A stretch of 49,329 bases of DNA, from the NCBI GenBank assembly GCA_030446465.1, contig JAUJNI010000003.1, forward strand, positions 174,147 through 223,475, read 5' to 3'. Source of the stretch: Actinomycetota bacterium (lineage in GTDB: Bacteria > Actinomycetota > CADDZG01 > WHSQ01). The notes under the pieces are model-generated. The model was not told the origin of the DNA. It did not search any database and saw only the letters and a list, made by a program, of their open reading frames with translations. The position numbers were made by a program, and so were the translations under genes. Every line of letters starts with the position of its first letter. Positions within the stretch are counted from its first letter, which is position 1. Positions 35,156 to 43,595 of this stretch are shown piece after piece.

Positions 35156-36423
35156 AGCGCTCGGCAGTCCTCTTTACCGTCAGCATGATGCTGTTTGCGG
35201 CCTGTTTCGGCGGGGGGTCCGCGGGTGAAGATGGCGGCGTCATCCGCCTTCAAGTGTCAGGCGAGGTCGAAGAGCTTGCGATCTACGAGACCCTTGTCAC
35301 CGCCTTTGAACAGGATCACCCCGGCATCGACGTGAAGCTCATCGGAGTCGCCGACAAAGACGACCACCTCGCCAAGCTGACCACCGCCTTTGCCACAGGA
35401 GATCCACCCGAGGTCTTCCTCATCAACTTCCGTGAGTACTCCCAGTACGTCGCTCAAGGCGCCATCGAGCCGGTCGGGCCCTTCCTCGAAGACGCCGGGG
35501 TGTCGCAAGACGACTACTTCCCTCAGCCCCTCGAGGCGTTCACGCTCGAAGGAGAGCTTCAGTGCATGCCGCAAAACGTCTCGTCGCTCGTCGTCTACTA
35601 CAACAAGACGCTATTCAAGAAGGCGGGACTCGAGCGGCCCCCCAAGGACTGGGACTGGGAGGACTTCCGCGCTACCGCCCAATCGCTCACAAAGGGCCAG
35701 GTAAAGGGGCTCGGGATCGAACCCAACGTCATTCGCATCGCACCGTTCGTATGGTCGAACGGCGGAGAGCTCGTCGACGATAACGATGCGCCCTCGCGCT
35801 TCACTCTGGACGAGCCGAAGGCGCGGGAGGCACTCGAGTACATCGTCTCTCTGGTCCGGGATGACAAGGTCGTGCCGACCGCCCAAGAGGTCGCGGCCCA
35901 GGACCTCGAGACGCGTTTTAGCGCGGGCAAGCTTGGCATGCTGTTGTCGTCGCGCAAGGACACGCCGGTGTTCCGCGAGGTGTCCGCCCTGAACTTCGAC
36001 GTCGCGCCGCTTCCAACCTCCGAGCAGCGTGCCGGGATACTACACTCCGACGCCTACTGCATCGCGGCCGGCTCGGACGCCGCAGAGGACGCATGGACCT
36101 TCATCGAGTTCGCAACCGGGGAACCGGGTCAGACGATCACGGCCCTCGGCGGACGCACCGTCCCCTCGCTCATGAAAGTAGCTCGTTCGTCTGCGTTTTT
36201 GGATCCGGTGCAACGCCCCAGGCACTCTGAGGTGTTCCTCGAGGGCATCGACTTCATACGCCGCACGCCCGTCATCCCAACCTGGCCGGAGATCGAAGAC
36301 GAAGCCGAAGAGATACTGACCCGGGTCTTCTACGAGGACAACTACACGATCGACGACGCTCTCGCCGACCTCGAAGATCGGACGACACCGCTGTTCGAAG
36401 AGGCTTCCGAGGCCTCTCAGTGA
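35152..36423 (+). CDS. sugar ABC transporter substrate-binding lipoprotein
   Basis: 423 residues from a GTG in the permease stop. Lipobox MLFAAC at residues about 13-18. The mature part has FEQDHPGIDVKLIGVADKD, the classical cluster B (MalE-like) start, and PEVFLINFREYSQYVAQGAI; the second half has GMLLSSRKDT and WTFIEFATGEPGQ. It would bind an oligosaccharide or polyol-phosphate outside the membrane; the exact sugar cannot be deduced. It belongs with the two permeases and the ATPase encoded in the same operon. Confidence 0.92.
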   Translation: MKRSAVLFTVSMMLFAACFGGGSAGEDGGVIRLQVSGEVEELAIYETLVTAFEQDHPGIDVKLIGVADKDDHLAKLTTAFATGDPPEVFLINFREYSQYVAQGAIEPVGPFLEDAGVSQDDYFPQPLEAFTLEGELQCMPQNVSSLVVYYNKTLFKKAGLERPPKDWDWEDFRATAQSLTKGQVKGLGIEPNVIRIAPFVWSNGGELVDDNDAPSRFTLDEPKAREALEYIVSLVRDDKVVPTAQEVAAQDLETRFSAGKLGMLLSSRKDTPVFREVSALNFDVAPLPTSEQRAGILHSDAYCIAAGSDAAEDAWTFIEFATGEPGQTITALGGRTVPSLMKVARSSAFLDPVQRPRHSEVFLEGIDFIRRTPVIPTWPEIEDEAEEILTRVFYEDNYTIDDALADLEDRTTPLFEEASEASQ

Positions 36424-37439
36424 GCATTTCGATCTCCGGTCTAAAAAAGGACTACGTCCGCTCGCGTCGCCGAGTTGTCCCCGCATTGGAGGGCATCGAC
36501 CTCGAGGTCAAAGAGGGGGAGCTTCTGGTCGTCGTCGGGCCGTCGGGCTCGGGCAAGACGACGTTGCTGCGATGCATCGCAGGGCTCGAGACCCCCGATG
36601 AGGGAACCATAGAAGTCGGCGGGCGCGATGTCACCAAGCTCCTTCCCGGTGACCGGGACGTCGCGATGGTGTTCCAGGAATACGCCCTCTATCCGCACCT
36701 AACGGTGGAAGCAAACGTCTCTTTTGGGCTGAAGGCCCGGAAGGTAAGCAGTACGGAGGTGCGGCGACGGGTGGATCAAGCGGCCGAGAGCCTCGGGCTG
36801 CAAGACCTTCTGGATAGGAGGCCCCCTGAGCTTTCTGGAGGGGAGCGCCAGCGGGTTGCCCTGGCCCGCGCGATCGTGCGGGAGCCGAGCGCCTATCTCT
36901 TGGACGAGCCGCTCTCCAATCTCGATGCCGAGCTTCGCACCAAAACGCGAGCCGAGATCCGTCTGCTCCAAAAACGCCTCGGAACCACGACCGTCTACGT
37001 GACGCACGATCAAGTCGAGGCTATGACCATGGGAGATCGCGTCGTCGTCCTGCGGGGCGGCCAGGTCCAGCAGATCGACACCCCGGCCATGCTCTACGAC
37101 CATCCCGCCAACGCCTTCGTCGCCTCTTTCTTCGGCACTCCACCGATGAACCTCTATCCGGCTCAGTCGGGCGGGGGGCCGAGCGGCGCCTCGACCGTGG
37201 GCGTCAGGCCAGAGCACCTCCGGCTGGTGCCGCCCGCGACCGGGCGGCTACACGGTCGGACCGAGACGGTCGAGACCATCGGCAGCGACGCCATCGTTCA
37301 CCTCAAAGTGGACGGGAGAGCATTGCTGGTCAAGACGAGCAGAGCGGACGCGCCGATCGACGGCCAAGAGGTCGGCGTCGATTTCTCAGACACCGACATG
37401 TACGGGTTCGACGAGAACGACAATTCCCTGACGCCGTGA
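36420..37439 (+). CDS. sugar ABC transporter ATPase (MalK/UgpC-like)
   Basis: 339 residues. Walker A GPSGSGKTT at 40-48, Q-loop Q86 (MVFQEYALYP), signature LSGGERQRVALARAI at 138-152, Walker B YLLDEPLSNLD at 159-169, switch H196 (YVTHDQVEA). The C-terminal 100 residues hold a TOBE-like regulatory domain (GVRPEHLRLVPP). GTG start overlapping the binding-protein stop. The chain is complete and should energise the neighbouring permeases. Confidence 0.95.
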   Translation: MSISISGLKKDYVRSRRRVVPALEGIDLEVKEGELLVVVGPSGSGKTTLLRCIAGLETPDEGTIEVGGRDVTKLLPGDRDVAMVFQEYALYPHLTVEANVSFGLKARKVSSTEVRRRVDQAAESLGLQDLLDRRPPELSGGERQRVALARAIVREPSAYLLDEPLSNLDAELRTKTRAEIRLLQKRLGTTTVYVTHDQVEAMTMGDRVVVLRGGQVQQIDTPAMLYDHPANAFVASFFGTPPMNLYPAQSGGGPSGASTVGVRPEHLRLVPPATGRLHGRTETVETIGSDAIVHLKVDGRALLVKTSRADAPIDGQEVGVDFSDTDMYGFDENDNSLTP

Positions 37440-38299
37440 GGCTCCTGCGGCATCACTCCTCGTTGGCGTGGCCCTATCTCGCCGGACTCATCGTCCTGGT
37501 CGCCCTTCCCCTATTGGGGACTCTGTGGTTGGCCTTGACCGAGTTCTCCGGAATCGTTGCGCCGCGCTTCGTCGGTCTCGCCAACTTCGAGACGCTTATC
37601 GGCTCGGACCGCTTCTGGTTGTCGTTGGGGAACTCGTTGGTGTACGTCGCGATAGCCGTGCCTCTGAGACTCCTGGGGACCGTAGCGTTCGCACTGCTGC
37701 TCAACAACCGGTTCAAGGGAGCGGGGGCGGCACGGGCCGTCGCCTACTTGCCCACGGTCGTCCCCGATGTCGCTTACGCCTTGCTGTGGCTGTGGATACT
37801 CAATCCGCTCTACGGCCCCCTCACCGCGGGGCTGGAGGCTTTGGGCGCGTCGTCACCGGGGTGGCTGACCGACCCGTGGGCGGCCCGCTTCTCGGTGGCC
37901 TTCATGGGGGCCTTCCAAATCGGCGAGGGCTTCGTCATCGCACTTGCGGCCCGCCGCAGCATCCCGCAACGCCTCTACGAAGCGGCCGCTGTCGATGGCG
38001 CGCGTCCCTTGTTGATCCTGCGCCGCATAACGCTGCCCCTGATGGCGCCGATCCTGGCGGTGCTGGCCCTTCGGGACGTGCTGTTGAGCTTCCACACCAA
38101 CTTCGTCCCCGCGCTGATCGTGACCGGCGGCGGCGACCCCCGCTATGCGACCTTCTACCTGCCCCTGTACGTCTACCAGACGGGCTTTAGGTATGGACGG
38201 CTGGGTTACGCGTCGGCAATCACCGTGGCGATCTTCGCCATCATGGCGATCATTCTGGTGGTCCAATACCGGCTGTTGCGCCGCTGGCGCCTGACATAG
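37436..38299 (+). CDS. sugar ABC transporter permease (MalF-like, CUT1)
   Basis: 287 residues, six membrane segments, with the EAA-loop motif YEAAAVDGARPLLILRRITL. FVGLANFETLIGSDRFWLSL is the conserved start of MalF/UgpA-type subunits. GTG start overlapping the ATPase stop. The order MalG, binding protein, ATPase, MalF is unusual, since the two permeases are normally adjacent. No terminator is clear behind it. Confidence 0.92.
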   Translation: MRLLRHHSSLAWPYLAGLIVLVALPLLGTLWLALTEFSGIVAPRFVGLANFETLIGSDRFWLSLGNSLVYVAIAVPLRLLGTVAFALLLNNRFKGAGAARAVAYLPTVVPDVAYALLWLWILNPLYGPLTAGLEALGASSPGWLTDPWAARFSVAFMGAFQIGEGFVIALAARRSIPQRLYEAAAVDGARPLLILRRITLPLMAPILAVLALRDVLLSFHTNFVPALIVTGGGDPRYATFYLPLYVYQTGFRYGRLGYASAITVAIFAIMAIILVVQYRLLRRWRLT

Positions 38300-38348
38300 T
38301 CTGCAGTTCACCACTTGAAGCCCTCGAGGAGGGCAATCGCTTCTCTAT

Positions 38349-38388
38349 GACTAGTCACATCGCGGTCCCGTGTAGGAGAAGACTAGTC
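38349..38388. promoter_or_regulatory. twin GACTAGTC palindromes, possible operator
   Basis: Two identical perfect 8-bp palindromes GACTAGTC at 38349-38356 and 38381-38388, start-to-start distance 32 bp, close to three helical turns, which would place both on the same face of DNA. They are about 115 bases before the start of the secreted EEP-fold protein. This looks like a regulator site, but no regulator gene is adjacent. Confidence 0.35.
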
Positions 38389-38502
38389 CGAACGGGCCTA
38401 AATCCGCACGAGCGATTCAAATGCCTCAACACTTTTTGGCCCCCTGTCGATCACAAACCGCGAGGAGTAATCGACTTCATTACATACGACAGGAGAACCG
38501 AC

Positions 38503-39444
38503 ATGACCAGGAACAGATTCTTTGCCAGGATACTGGTCGTGTCCTTCGCCGCCCTTGCATCAATGCAGTTCACGCCGGAGGCCCTCGCCGCTCCAACAAG
38601 GAGTCCCCAGGGCCAAGTGGTCGTCGTAACGAACAATCTGCATTCCAACAATGGCGCAGAGCTCGACGACCTCTCGGAGGCCGGCGTATTCGCTCGACGC
38701 GTTCTCGAAGATGTGCCCTACCGACCCGACGTAATCCTGCTGCAAGAAGTCGTCCGCAAGAGCGCCAAAAAGGTGGCCGCAGAATTCACCACGAGGACTT
38801 CAGACCAGTACGTGGTCGTCAGATCGTCCCCGTTGTCACGCGGGTGGGTCCGAGTGTCGACGAACAAGGTCATCAACACCGACACCGCCATCATCATCAA
38901 CGCGTCCACGACCGAGCTGCTCGACCAAGGGGGATGGATAAACATGGCCGTGGCTGCCTCGGATGTCGCCGGCGAGCAGGTAGTGAGAAGGACCGCCTAC
39001 GCCATGGTGACCGAGATCGGCAGCAATGTCCAGATGCCTGTCGCCAGCCTGCACTTCCTTAGACCCTCTGAAATGAGGACCCGAGAGCTCGCCTTCAAGT
39101 ATCAGGAGAAGTGGACGACGAACATCGCGAATCTGCTCCGGGATAAATACCCCGGGGGCAGCCTGAAGGTCATCGCGGGAGACTTCAACGAGGACCGCTG
39201 CGTAAACGACCCGTATCCGAATTGCGAGCCACTTGCGCCTTACTACGCCAAGCTCACGGGCTCACCGTACAACTACGTTGACACCGTCTGGACGATGATC
39301 AGAAAGGGTGCAGTGGACCACTTGTTTGCGACTGGCGCCCTCCTCGCCGCAGGGGCCGATACCGACTATGACAAGGCAGCTGCGCTAGGTGACCCCACCG
39401 AGTGGTACTCGGACCACATCTTTCACTGGGCGCTCATCCACTAG
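38503..39444 (+). CDS. secreted endonuclease/exonuclease/phosphatase-fold protein
   Basis: 313 residues from ATG 38503 with AGGAGA ahead. Signal peptide of about 30 residues (FARILVVSFAALASMQF, cleavage after EALAA). The EEP core is visible: N44/N45 (VVTNNLHSNN), E82 (ILLQEVV), D227 and N229 (VIAGDFNED), D272/H273 (AVDHLF), D304/H305 (YSDHIFHW). These fit the metal and catalytic set of DNase I/sphingomyelinase-like phosphodiesterases. The substrate (DNA, RNA or phospholipid) cannot be told. Likely exported; the gene has its own 200-base upstream region. Confidence 0.85.
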   Translation: MTRNRFFARILVVSFAALASMQFTPEALAAPTRSPQGQVVVVTNNLHSNNGAELDDLSEAGVFARRVLEDVPYRPDVILLQEVVRKSAKKVAAEFTTRTSDQYVVVRSSPLSRGWVRVSTNKVINTDTAIIINASTTELLDQGGWINMAVAASDVAGEQVVRRTAYAMVTEIGSNVQMPVASLHFLRPSEMRTRELAFKYQEKWTTNIANLLRDKYPGGSLKVIAGDFNEDRCVNDPYPNCEPLAPYYAKLTGSPYNYVDTVWTMIRKGAVDHLFATGALLAAGADTDYDKAAALGDPTEWYSDHIFHWALIH

Positions 39445-39525
39445 ACGTTCCGGTTGGCTTCTCTTGTGCACCAGGGCGCTATATGTGACCCACCATGTAG
39501 AAGAGAAAGCTACTAAGTGGGCTCA

Positions 39526-39560
39526 CAAAAAGGGGGCGGCCCAGCGGGCCGCCCCCTTTC
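39526..39560. terminator. bidirectional rho-independent terminator
   Basis: GGGGGCGGCCC pairs perfectly with GGGCCGCCCCC around AGC (39532-39556), preceded by AAAAA and followed by TTT. It lies between two convergent genes and can serve both strands. Confidence 0.9.
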
Positions 39561-39579
39561 GCTCTTGTTGTGCTTGCTT

Positions 39580-42075
39580 CTAGCGCGGCGCCTTCTTGAG
39601 CTGGTGGTCGAACGAAGGCGTCGAGTCTGCCTGGTTGTAGTAGTCGGCCGGGAATCCCTCCCTCGGGGAAGCGCCCTGCGGGCGCCCGAAGGTGAAGGCC
39701 GTTACCTCATAGATCTTGTCGCCGGGCTGGGCCGGGCCGACACTCGGCTTAGCTTCCAGGTTCGACCCGAGATCAAAGTCCTGGATCCCACCGTACGGCA
39801 TGAACATGGTGATGGTCCCCTTCTTCTGGTTGACGTTGCCCTTGATCTCCTTACGCCGAGGGGCGGGGGCCGGGTAGATCTCGAGCTTGCCGTCGTCGGT
39901 GAGCTCTCGCCTGAGGTTGCCCTCATAGAACTTGGAGAAACCTTGGACCGGGTCCCAGTTGACCACCGTGAAGTCGGGCCGGTAGGCGGAGAACCACCTG
40001 ACGACGAACTTGAGCTGCGGACCCAGACGGAGGGCTGCCCTCTCCAGCTCGGCGTCGCTCAGGTCGTTGAGCTTCATCCGGATCTTTAGGCCCTGTCGCC
40101 GCTTATCGTTGAACGTGAATCTCGCGGGGCTCACTCGCAGCGACTCTAGGTCCAGCGCCTTGAAGTTCTGTCGCTCGGGCACGGTTCCGAAGCTCGAGAA
40201 CCTGTAGCGAGCGTCCTTCAGTGGATCATTGCTCCCGCTTCTGACGATCTTGCGGCGGTCGGGCTGCACGCGGCCCACGTTCTCGTACATGCTCGGACCG
40301 ACCTTCTGCTTGGCCTCCGTCACGATCGCGATAGGCCCGACATCCGCCCGGGGCTTCTTGTTCGACTCGTTGAACACGACGTGCAGGCGGCCGTCCGCGG
40401 GGTCCAAACGCATCTGGAAGAAGTCGAGGAGCGTGCGGTCGCCACCACTCACGGAGCAGCCGAGGCCGAGCGTGCAGATCGAATCCCAGTGGATCGGGTG
40501 GTGCGTCGCCTTGACCTGGCTGAAATCGGCGCTGTTGCCGAGGGCATTGAAGCTCTGGTTGACGCACACGTGCCACGGGGAGTGGAACCCTTCCTTGCCT
40601 CCGATCTCGGGATTGCCATCGACCGAGCTGCAGTAGGTCGACACGGCGACGCGACCGGGGCTTCCCGCGACGATCCACGGCATCAGGGTCGACTCGGCCC
40701 CCCTGCGGTTGACCAGCTGCTTGCGCGACCAGGTCTCGCCCCGGTCCTTTGAGTACGAGTAGTAGGTGTTGTAGGTGCCCTTTTCTGTCCACGCGACGTA
40801 GAGGTTGCCGGCGAGATCGATGTCGATGGACGGGAACAGGTTGTCCGGCCTGCCCTCTGCCTCGACCACCGTAGACCGCTCGAAGGTCTTGCCCTGATCG
40901 GAGGTGCGGAAGACCTCGACCTTCAGGCCGTTCGTGTAGGTGCCGTACACGGTCTCGTTGTCCAAACCTGCAGGGTTCCTCGAAGACTTCGTGTCGATCA
41001 CGATGTTGCCCGGCCGGCTGATGTCGGGCGCTGCGTTGCCTTGCTCGGAGGCCGGCTCGTACTCGAGGCCGCCGACGGAGCGCTGGAGCGTGCCTCCGAA
41101 CGGGATCTGGTTGTAGAAGAGGTAGGTCTCGTTCTCACCGACCGCTTCGAGCCACTGCCGGTCCACGAGGGGAACGCTCTCCGACAGGTTGTCCCCAATG
41201 AACGTGCGACCTGCGTTTCGCGAGATCGCGGTCGAGAAGTTGAGGAGCGCCTCGAGCCCTACGTAGTAGAGGTTGTACTTACCGAGCTCGTTTTTCTTCG
41301 GCGCGACCGCAAGGTCGCAGTCGCCGCCACCTCCGGGGGCAATGCGGCCCTCGGGCGGCTCGCCGAGCACGCGGAAGGTGTCGCCACCGTCTTCCGACTT
41401 GTTGGCGTAGTCGGCGCCACGCGAGGCGCCAAAAGGCCCGCAGGCGTAGACGTTGCCGGCCTTGTCGATGCGGAGCGACGGCTCCGCCACGTCACGCTGG
41501 GGGTCAACCGTGACGATCGGCATGAATTTGAGCCCTCGGGAGTCCGACGCCGAGGGGAGAGGCTCCTGGGGCCCCTGAACGGTCAGGCTGACGTCCGCGT
41601 CGTACGGCTGCGGCGTGGCATTGTCGAACGCACAGGTGATGATCTGGTAGTCGCCCGCCACCGGCGTGTCGACCAGCACATCCTCGGTGGGGACGCCCCC
41701 GTCGGACGACCCGACGGTCTTTCCGTCCTTGACCACATACAACGCAAGGTCGTTCAATGCCGGTTCCCCGGTGGTCGGGTTCCACTTGATCGCGACGCTG
41801 AGCTGGGCCGTGTGGTCGGCATAGAACTCCTCGCTGAGTCCCACGAGCGTCAGCTTGAAGAAGTCGGCGTTGAAGCCGTCCTGACAAAACTCGGCGTCAA
41901 TTCCGCCGGTGCCCGCGTTGACCGTGCCCTTGTACTGGAGCGCCGAGGTCCCGACGTCCTTGGCCGTCAAAGTGCCGCTATCGGGTTCCGCTGCGCTCGC
42001 CCCGGTCAGGCCCTGGCTCACCGCCACCGATGCAAGCAACAGAACCGCAAGCATGATCTGAAGAACGCGACGCAT
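39580..42075 (-). CDS. large secreted Asp-box (sialidase-like) propeller protein
   Basis: 831 residues, ATG at 42075 with AAGGAGAAG directly upstream. Signal peptide of about 28 residues (LQIMLAVLLLASVAVS). Residues about 50-165 form a beta-sandwich with a disulfide pair candidate. Asp-box repeats follow: SEDGGDTFRVLG, SRNAGRTFIGDN, TSDQGKTFERST, SKDRGETWSRKQ. The C-terminal ~200 residues are charged and beta-rich, without RTX repeats, unlike its paralogue at 30913. Both share PxVTVDPQRDVAEPSLRID-like and AGSPGRVAVSTYC-like segments. No proven enzyme activity. Confidence 0.75.
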   Translation of the reverse strand: MRRVLQIMLAVLLLASVAVSQGLTGASAAEPDSGTLTAKDVGTSALQYKGTVNAGTGGIDAEFCQDGFNADFFKLTLVGLSEEFYADHTAQLSVAIKWNPTTGEPALNDLALYVVKDGKTVGSSDGGVPTEDVLVDTPVAGDYQIITCAFDNATPQPYDADVSLTVQGPQEPLPSASDSRGLKFMPIVTVDPQRDVAEPSLRIDKAGNVYACGPFGASRGADYANKSEDGGDTFRVLGEPPEGRIAPGGGGDCDLAVAPKKNELGKYNLYYVGLEALLNFSTAISRNAGRTFIGDNLSESVPLVDRQWLEAVGENETYLFYNQIPFGGTLQRSVGGLEYEPASEQGNAAPDISRPGNIVIDTKSSRNPAGLDNETVYGTYTNGLKVEVFRTSDQGKTFERSTVVEAEGRPDNLFPSIDIDLAGNLYVAWTEKGTYNTYYSYSKDRGETWSRKQLVNRRGAESTLMPWIVAGSPGRVAVSTYCSSVDGNPEIGGKEGFHSPWHVCVNQSFNALGNSADFSQVKATHHPIHWDSICTLGLGCSVSGGDRTLLDFFQMRLDPADGRLHVVFNESNKKPRADVGPIAIVTEAKQKVGPSMYENVGRVQPDRRKIVRSGSNDPLKDARYRFSSFGTVPERQNFKALDLESLRVSPARFTFNDKRRQGLKIRMKLNDLSDAELERAALRLGPQLKFVVRWFSAYRPDFTVVNWDPVQGFSKFYEGNLRRELTDDGKLEIYPAPAPRRKEIKGNVNQKKGTITMFMPYGGIQDFDLGSNLEAKPSVGPAQPGDKIYEVTAFTFGRPQGASPREGFPADYYNQADSTPSFDHQLKKAPR

Positions 42076-42141
42076 GGCTTCTCCTTGGGTCGTCCGCCTC
42101 TATCCGCCACAGAGTTTATGCCCTGTTCAGCTTTAGTAAAC

Positions 42142-42624
42142 CTAAGGGAGCTTCTCCCCAATCAGCTTGACGTATCCAAAGATCCTGCCCGGGCATTCGA
42201 TCTGCCGGAGTTGTATGAACCCCTGGCCCTTGGCAGTCTGAAAGTAGACCTCTGCGTCTGCGCCGTCGAACTCGTCGCCCAGGATGTCGTAACCGCCGCC
42301 GGGGAGATCGTCGTGATAGCGGTCGTAAGCGTCCTCGAGCGACATGGGCACGTGGAGCTTGACCGAGTAACCCTGCTGGTCCTCGGTGATACCGATCACC
42401 TCGGCCTCGCCCTCGAAAGTGAACACGCCCGGAACGCGCTCGGCGTCCCCCTCACTCAGGCTGCGGGGCGCACATCCGCGCCCCGAGGGCGTGGCGGACG
42501 GTTTCGCGGCCTCTTCTTCCTCGTTGGGGGAGCACCCGGCCACCAACAAGAAAGCCGTGGCACAGGCCGCGAGAAGGACCATGAAACGGCGTGTGCCCTC
42601 GGATTTAGATCCCGCCATCCGCAT
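42142..42624 (-). CDS. small lipoprotein, paralogue of 33445-33924
   Basis: 160 residues from ATG 42624 (ATG 42618 is also possible); the frame runs upstream to 42801 but overlaps the thioredoxin-like gene. Signal peptide and lipobox: MVLLAACATAFLLVAGC. The mature C-terminal half, SLEDAYDRYHDDLPGGGYDI then AEVYFQTAKGQGFIQLRQI, matches the other small lipoprotein. It lies 66 bases upstream of the 39580-42075 gene, the same order as in the first pair. Unknown function. Confidence 0.7.
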   Translation of the reverse strand: MRMAGSKSEGTRRFMVLLAACATAFLLVAGCSPNEEEEAAKPSATPSGRGCAPRSLSEGDAERVPGVFTFEGEAEVIGITEDQQGYSVKLHVPMSLEDAYDRYHDDLPGGGYDILGDEFDGADAEVYFQTAKGQGFIQLRQIECPGRIFGYVKLIGEKLP

Positions 42625-42631
42625 GGGCGAG

Positions 42632-43540
42632 CTAGAGGCCCTCGAGCTCGGCCCGGAGCTCCCCGGCCCCCACGACCCCCTCGTACTTGGCGTCGAGCTT
42701 CCCGCGCTCGTCCACGACGAAGACCCATGGCTCGCTCGGAAGGCCCCACTCCTGTGTGGCCGGCACCGGCTCGAGCGTCGAGCCGTCGGTGGGGAGCTCA
42801 TAGGGCTCGACGTGAATGAAGGTCAGGTTCTTGAAGTCGCGCGCCACCGACTTCACGGTGTCGAGCGTCGGCCCGCACACCGCAGAAGCGCAGAACTTCG
42901 GTGTCGCAAAGACCACCACGAAGGGCTCTCGCTGCTTCAGCGCTTCGTCGACCGACGTCTCGTAGAAGCGGGGGTCGGGATGGTGGTCGGTGCTGATGGA
43001 CGAGAGCTTGTCCACCTCTGATGAGGTAGGGGTGTCGGAGGCCGGCACGGGTGCCCCCAAAGCGGGCGTGCTCGATTCCTCTACCACCTCGAAGGTGGCC
43101 TTGACGCTCTCGTCGAGGCCTCCTCCGGTCATCGTGACCTCCGCTCCCCACTCGCCGGCCCGGTCGAAGGTCGTCTCGGTGACGTAGAGCCCTCGCTCCC
43201 CCCTAACCGCCCAGATGAAGTCCATGTCGGCCTGGGCCACCGCTTTGGTCGCGGACTTGGCGAGGTCGTAGAAAGAGACGTGCACCTGTATCCGGGGGTC
43301 GCCGATCGGCGCGTCGTTGCGATCGAGGAGGCCGAGCAAGAAGCGGTTCTTACCGGTCACCAGCTCGCTCGAGATGAACACAGGGTACGCGTCGACGTCG
43401 CTGAACCCTTCATGGAAGGCAGCGGCCGGATCGGGGGTCTCTTTTGGGGCTACCCCCTCTTTGGCGCTCTCCGCACAGCCCGCCGCAACAAGCGCTAGGA
43501 CCAGCACCACGGTCATCATTCGAATCGTCCGAAGGCTCAT
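42632..43540 (-). CDS. thioredoxin-fold lipoprotein, possible copper/heme oxidase maturation factor
   Basis: 302 residues from ATG 43540, with lipobox LVLALVAAGC. Residues about 30-155 form a beta-sandwich-like region (GKNRFLLGLLDRNDAPIGD). The C-terminal domain, VVVFATPKFCASAVCGPTLD and PSEPWVFVVDERGKL, is thioredoxin-like, with two cysteines separated by four residues (CASAVC), not the CxxC of true thioredoxins. Such CxxxxC pairs recall Sco-like metal binders, but the spacing is different. It diverges from ctaA across a 55-base gap, so a role in oxidase assembly is inferred from location. It is just upstream of the small lipoprotein gene, seven bases away. Confidence 0.7.
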   Translation of the reverse strand: MSLRTIRMMTVVLVLALVAAGCAESAKEGVAPKETPDPAAAFHEGFSDVDAYPVFISSELVTGKNRFLLGLLDRNDAPIGDPRIQVHVSFYDLAKSATKAVAQADMDFIWAVRGERGLYVTETTFDRAGEWGAEVTMTGGGLDESVKATFEVVEESSTPALGAPVPASDTPTSSEVDKLSSISTDHHPDPRFYETSVDEALKQREPFVVVFATPKFCASAVCGPTLDTVKSVARDFKNLTFIHVEPYELPTDGSTLEPVPATQEWGLPSEPWVFVVDERGKLDAKYEGVVGAGELRAELEGL

Positions 43541-43595
43541 GGATGCGAGCGTAGCCCCGCTGACCAATTACGGGCCCCGGTTAACATGACCCCGA

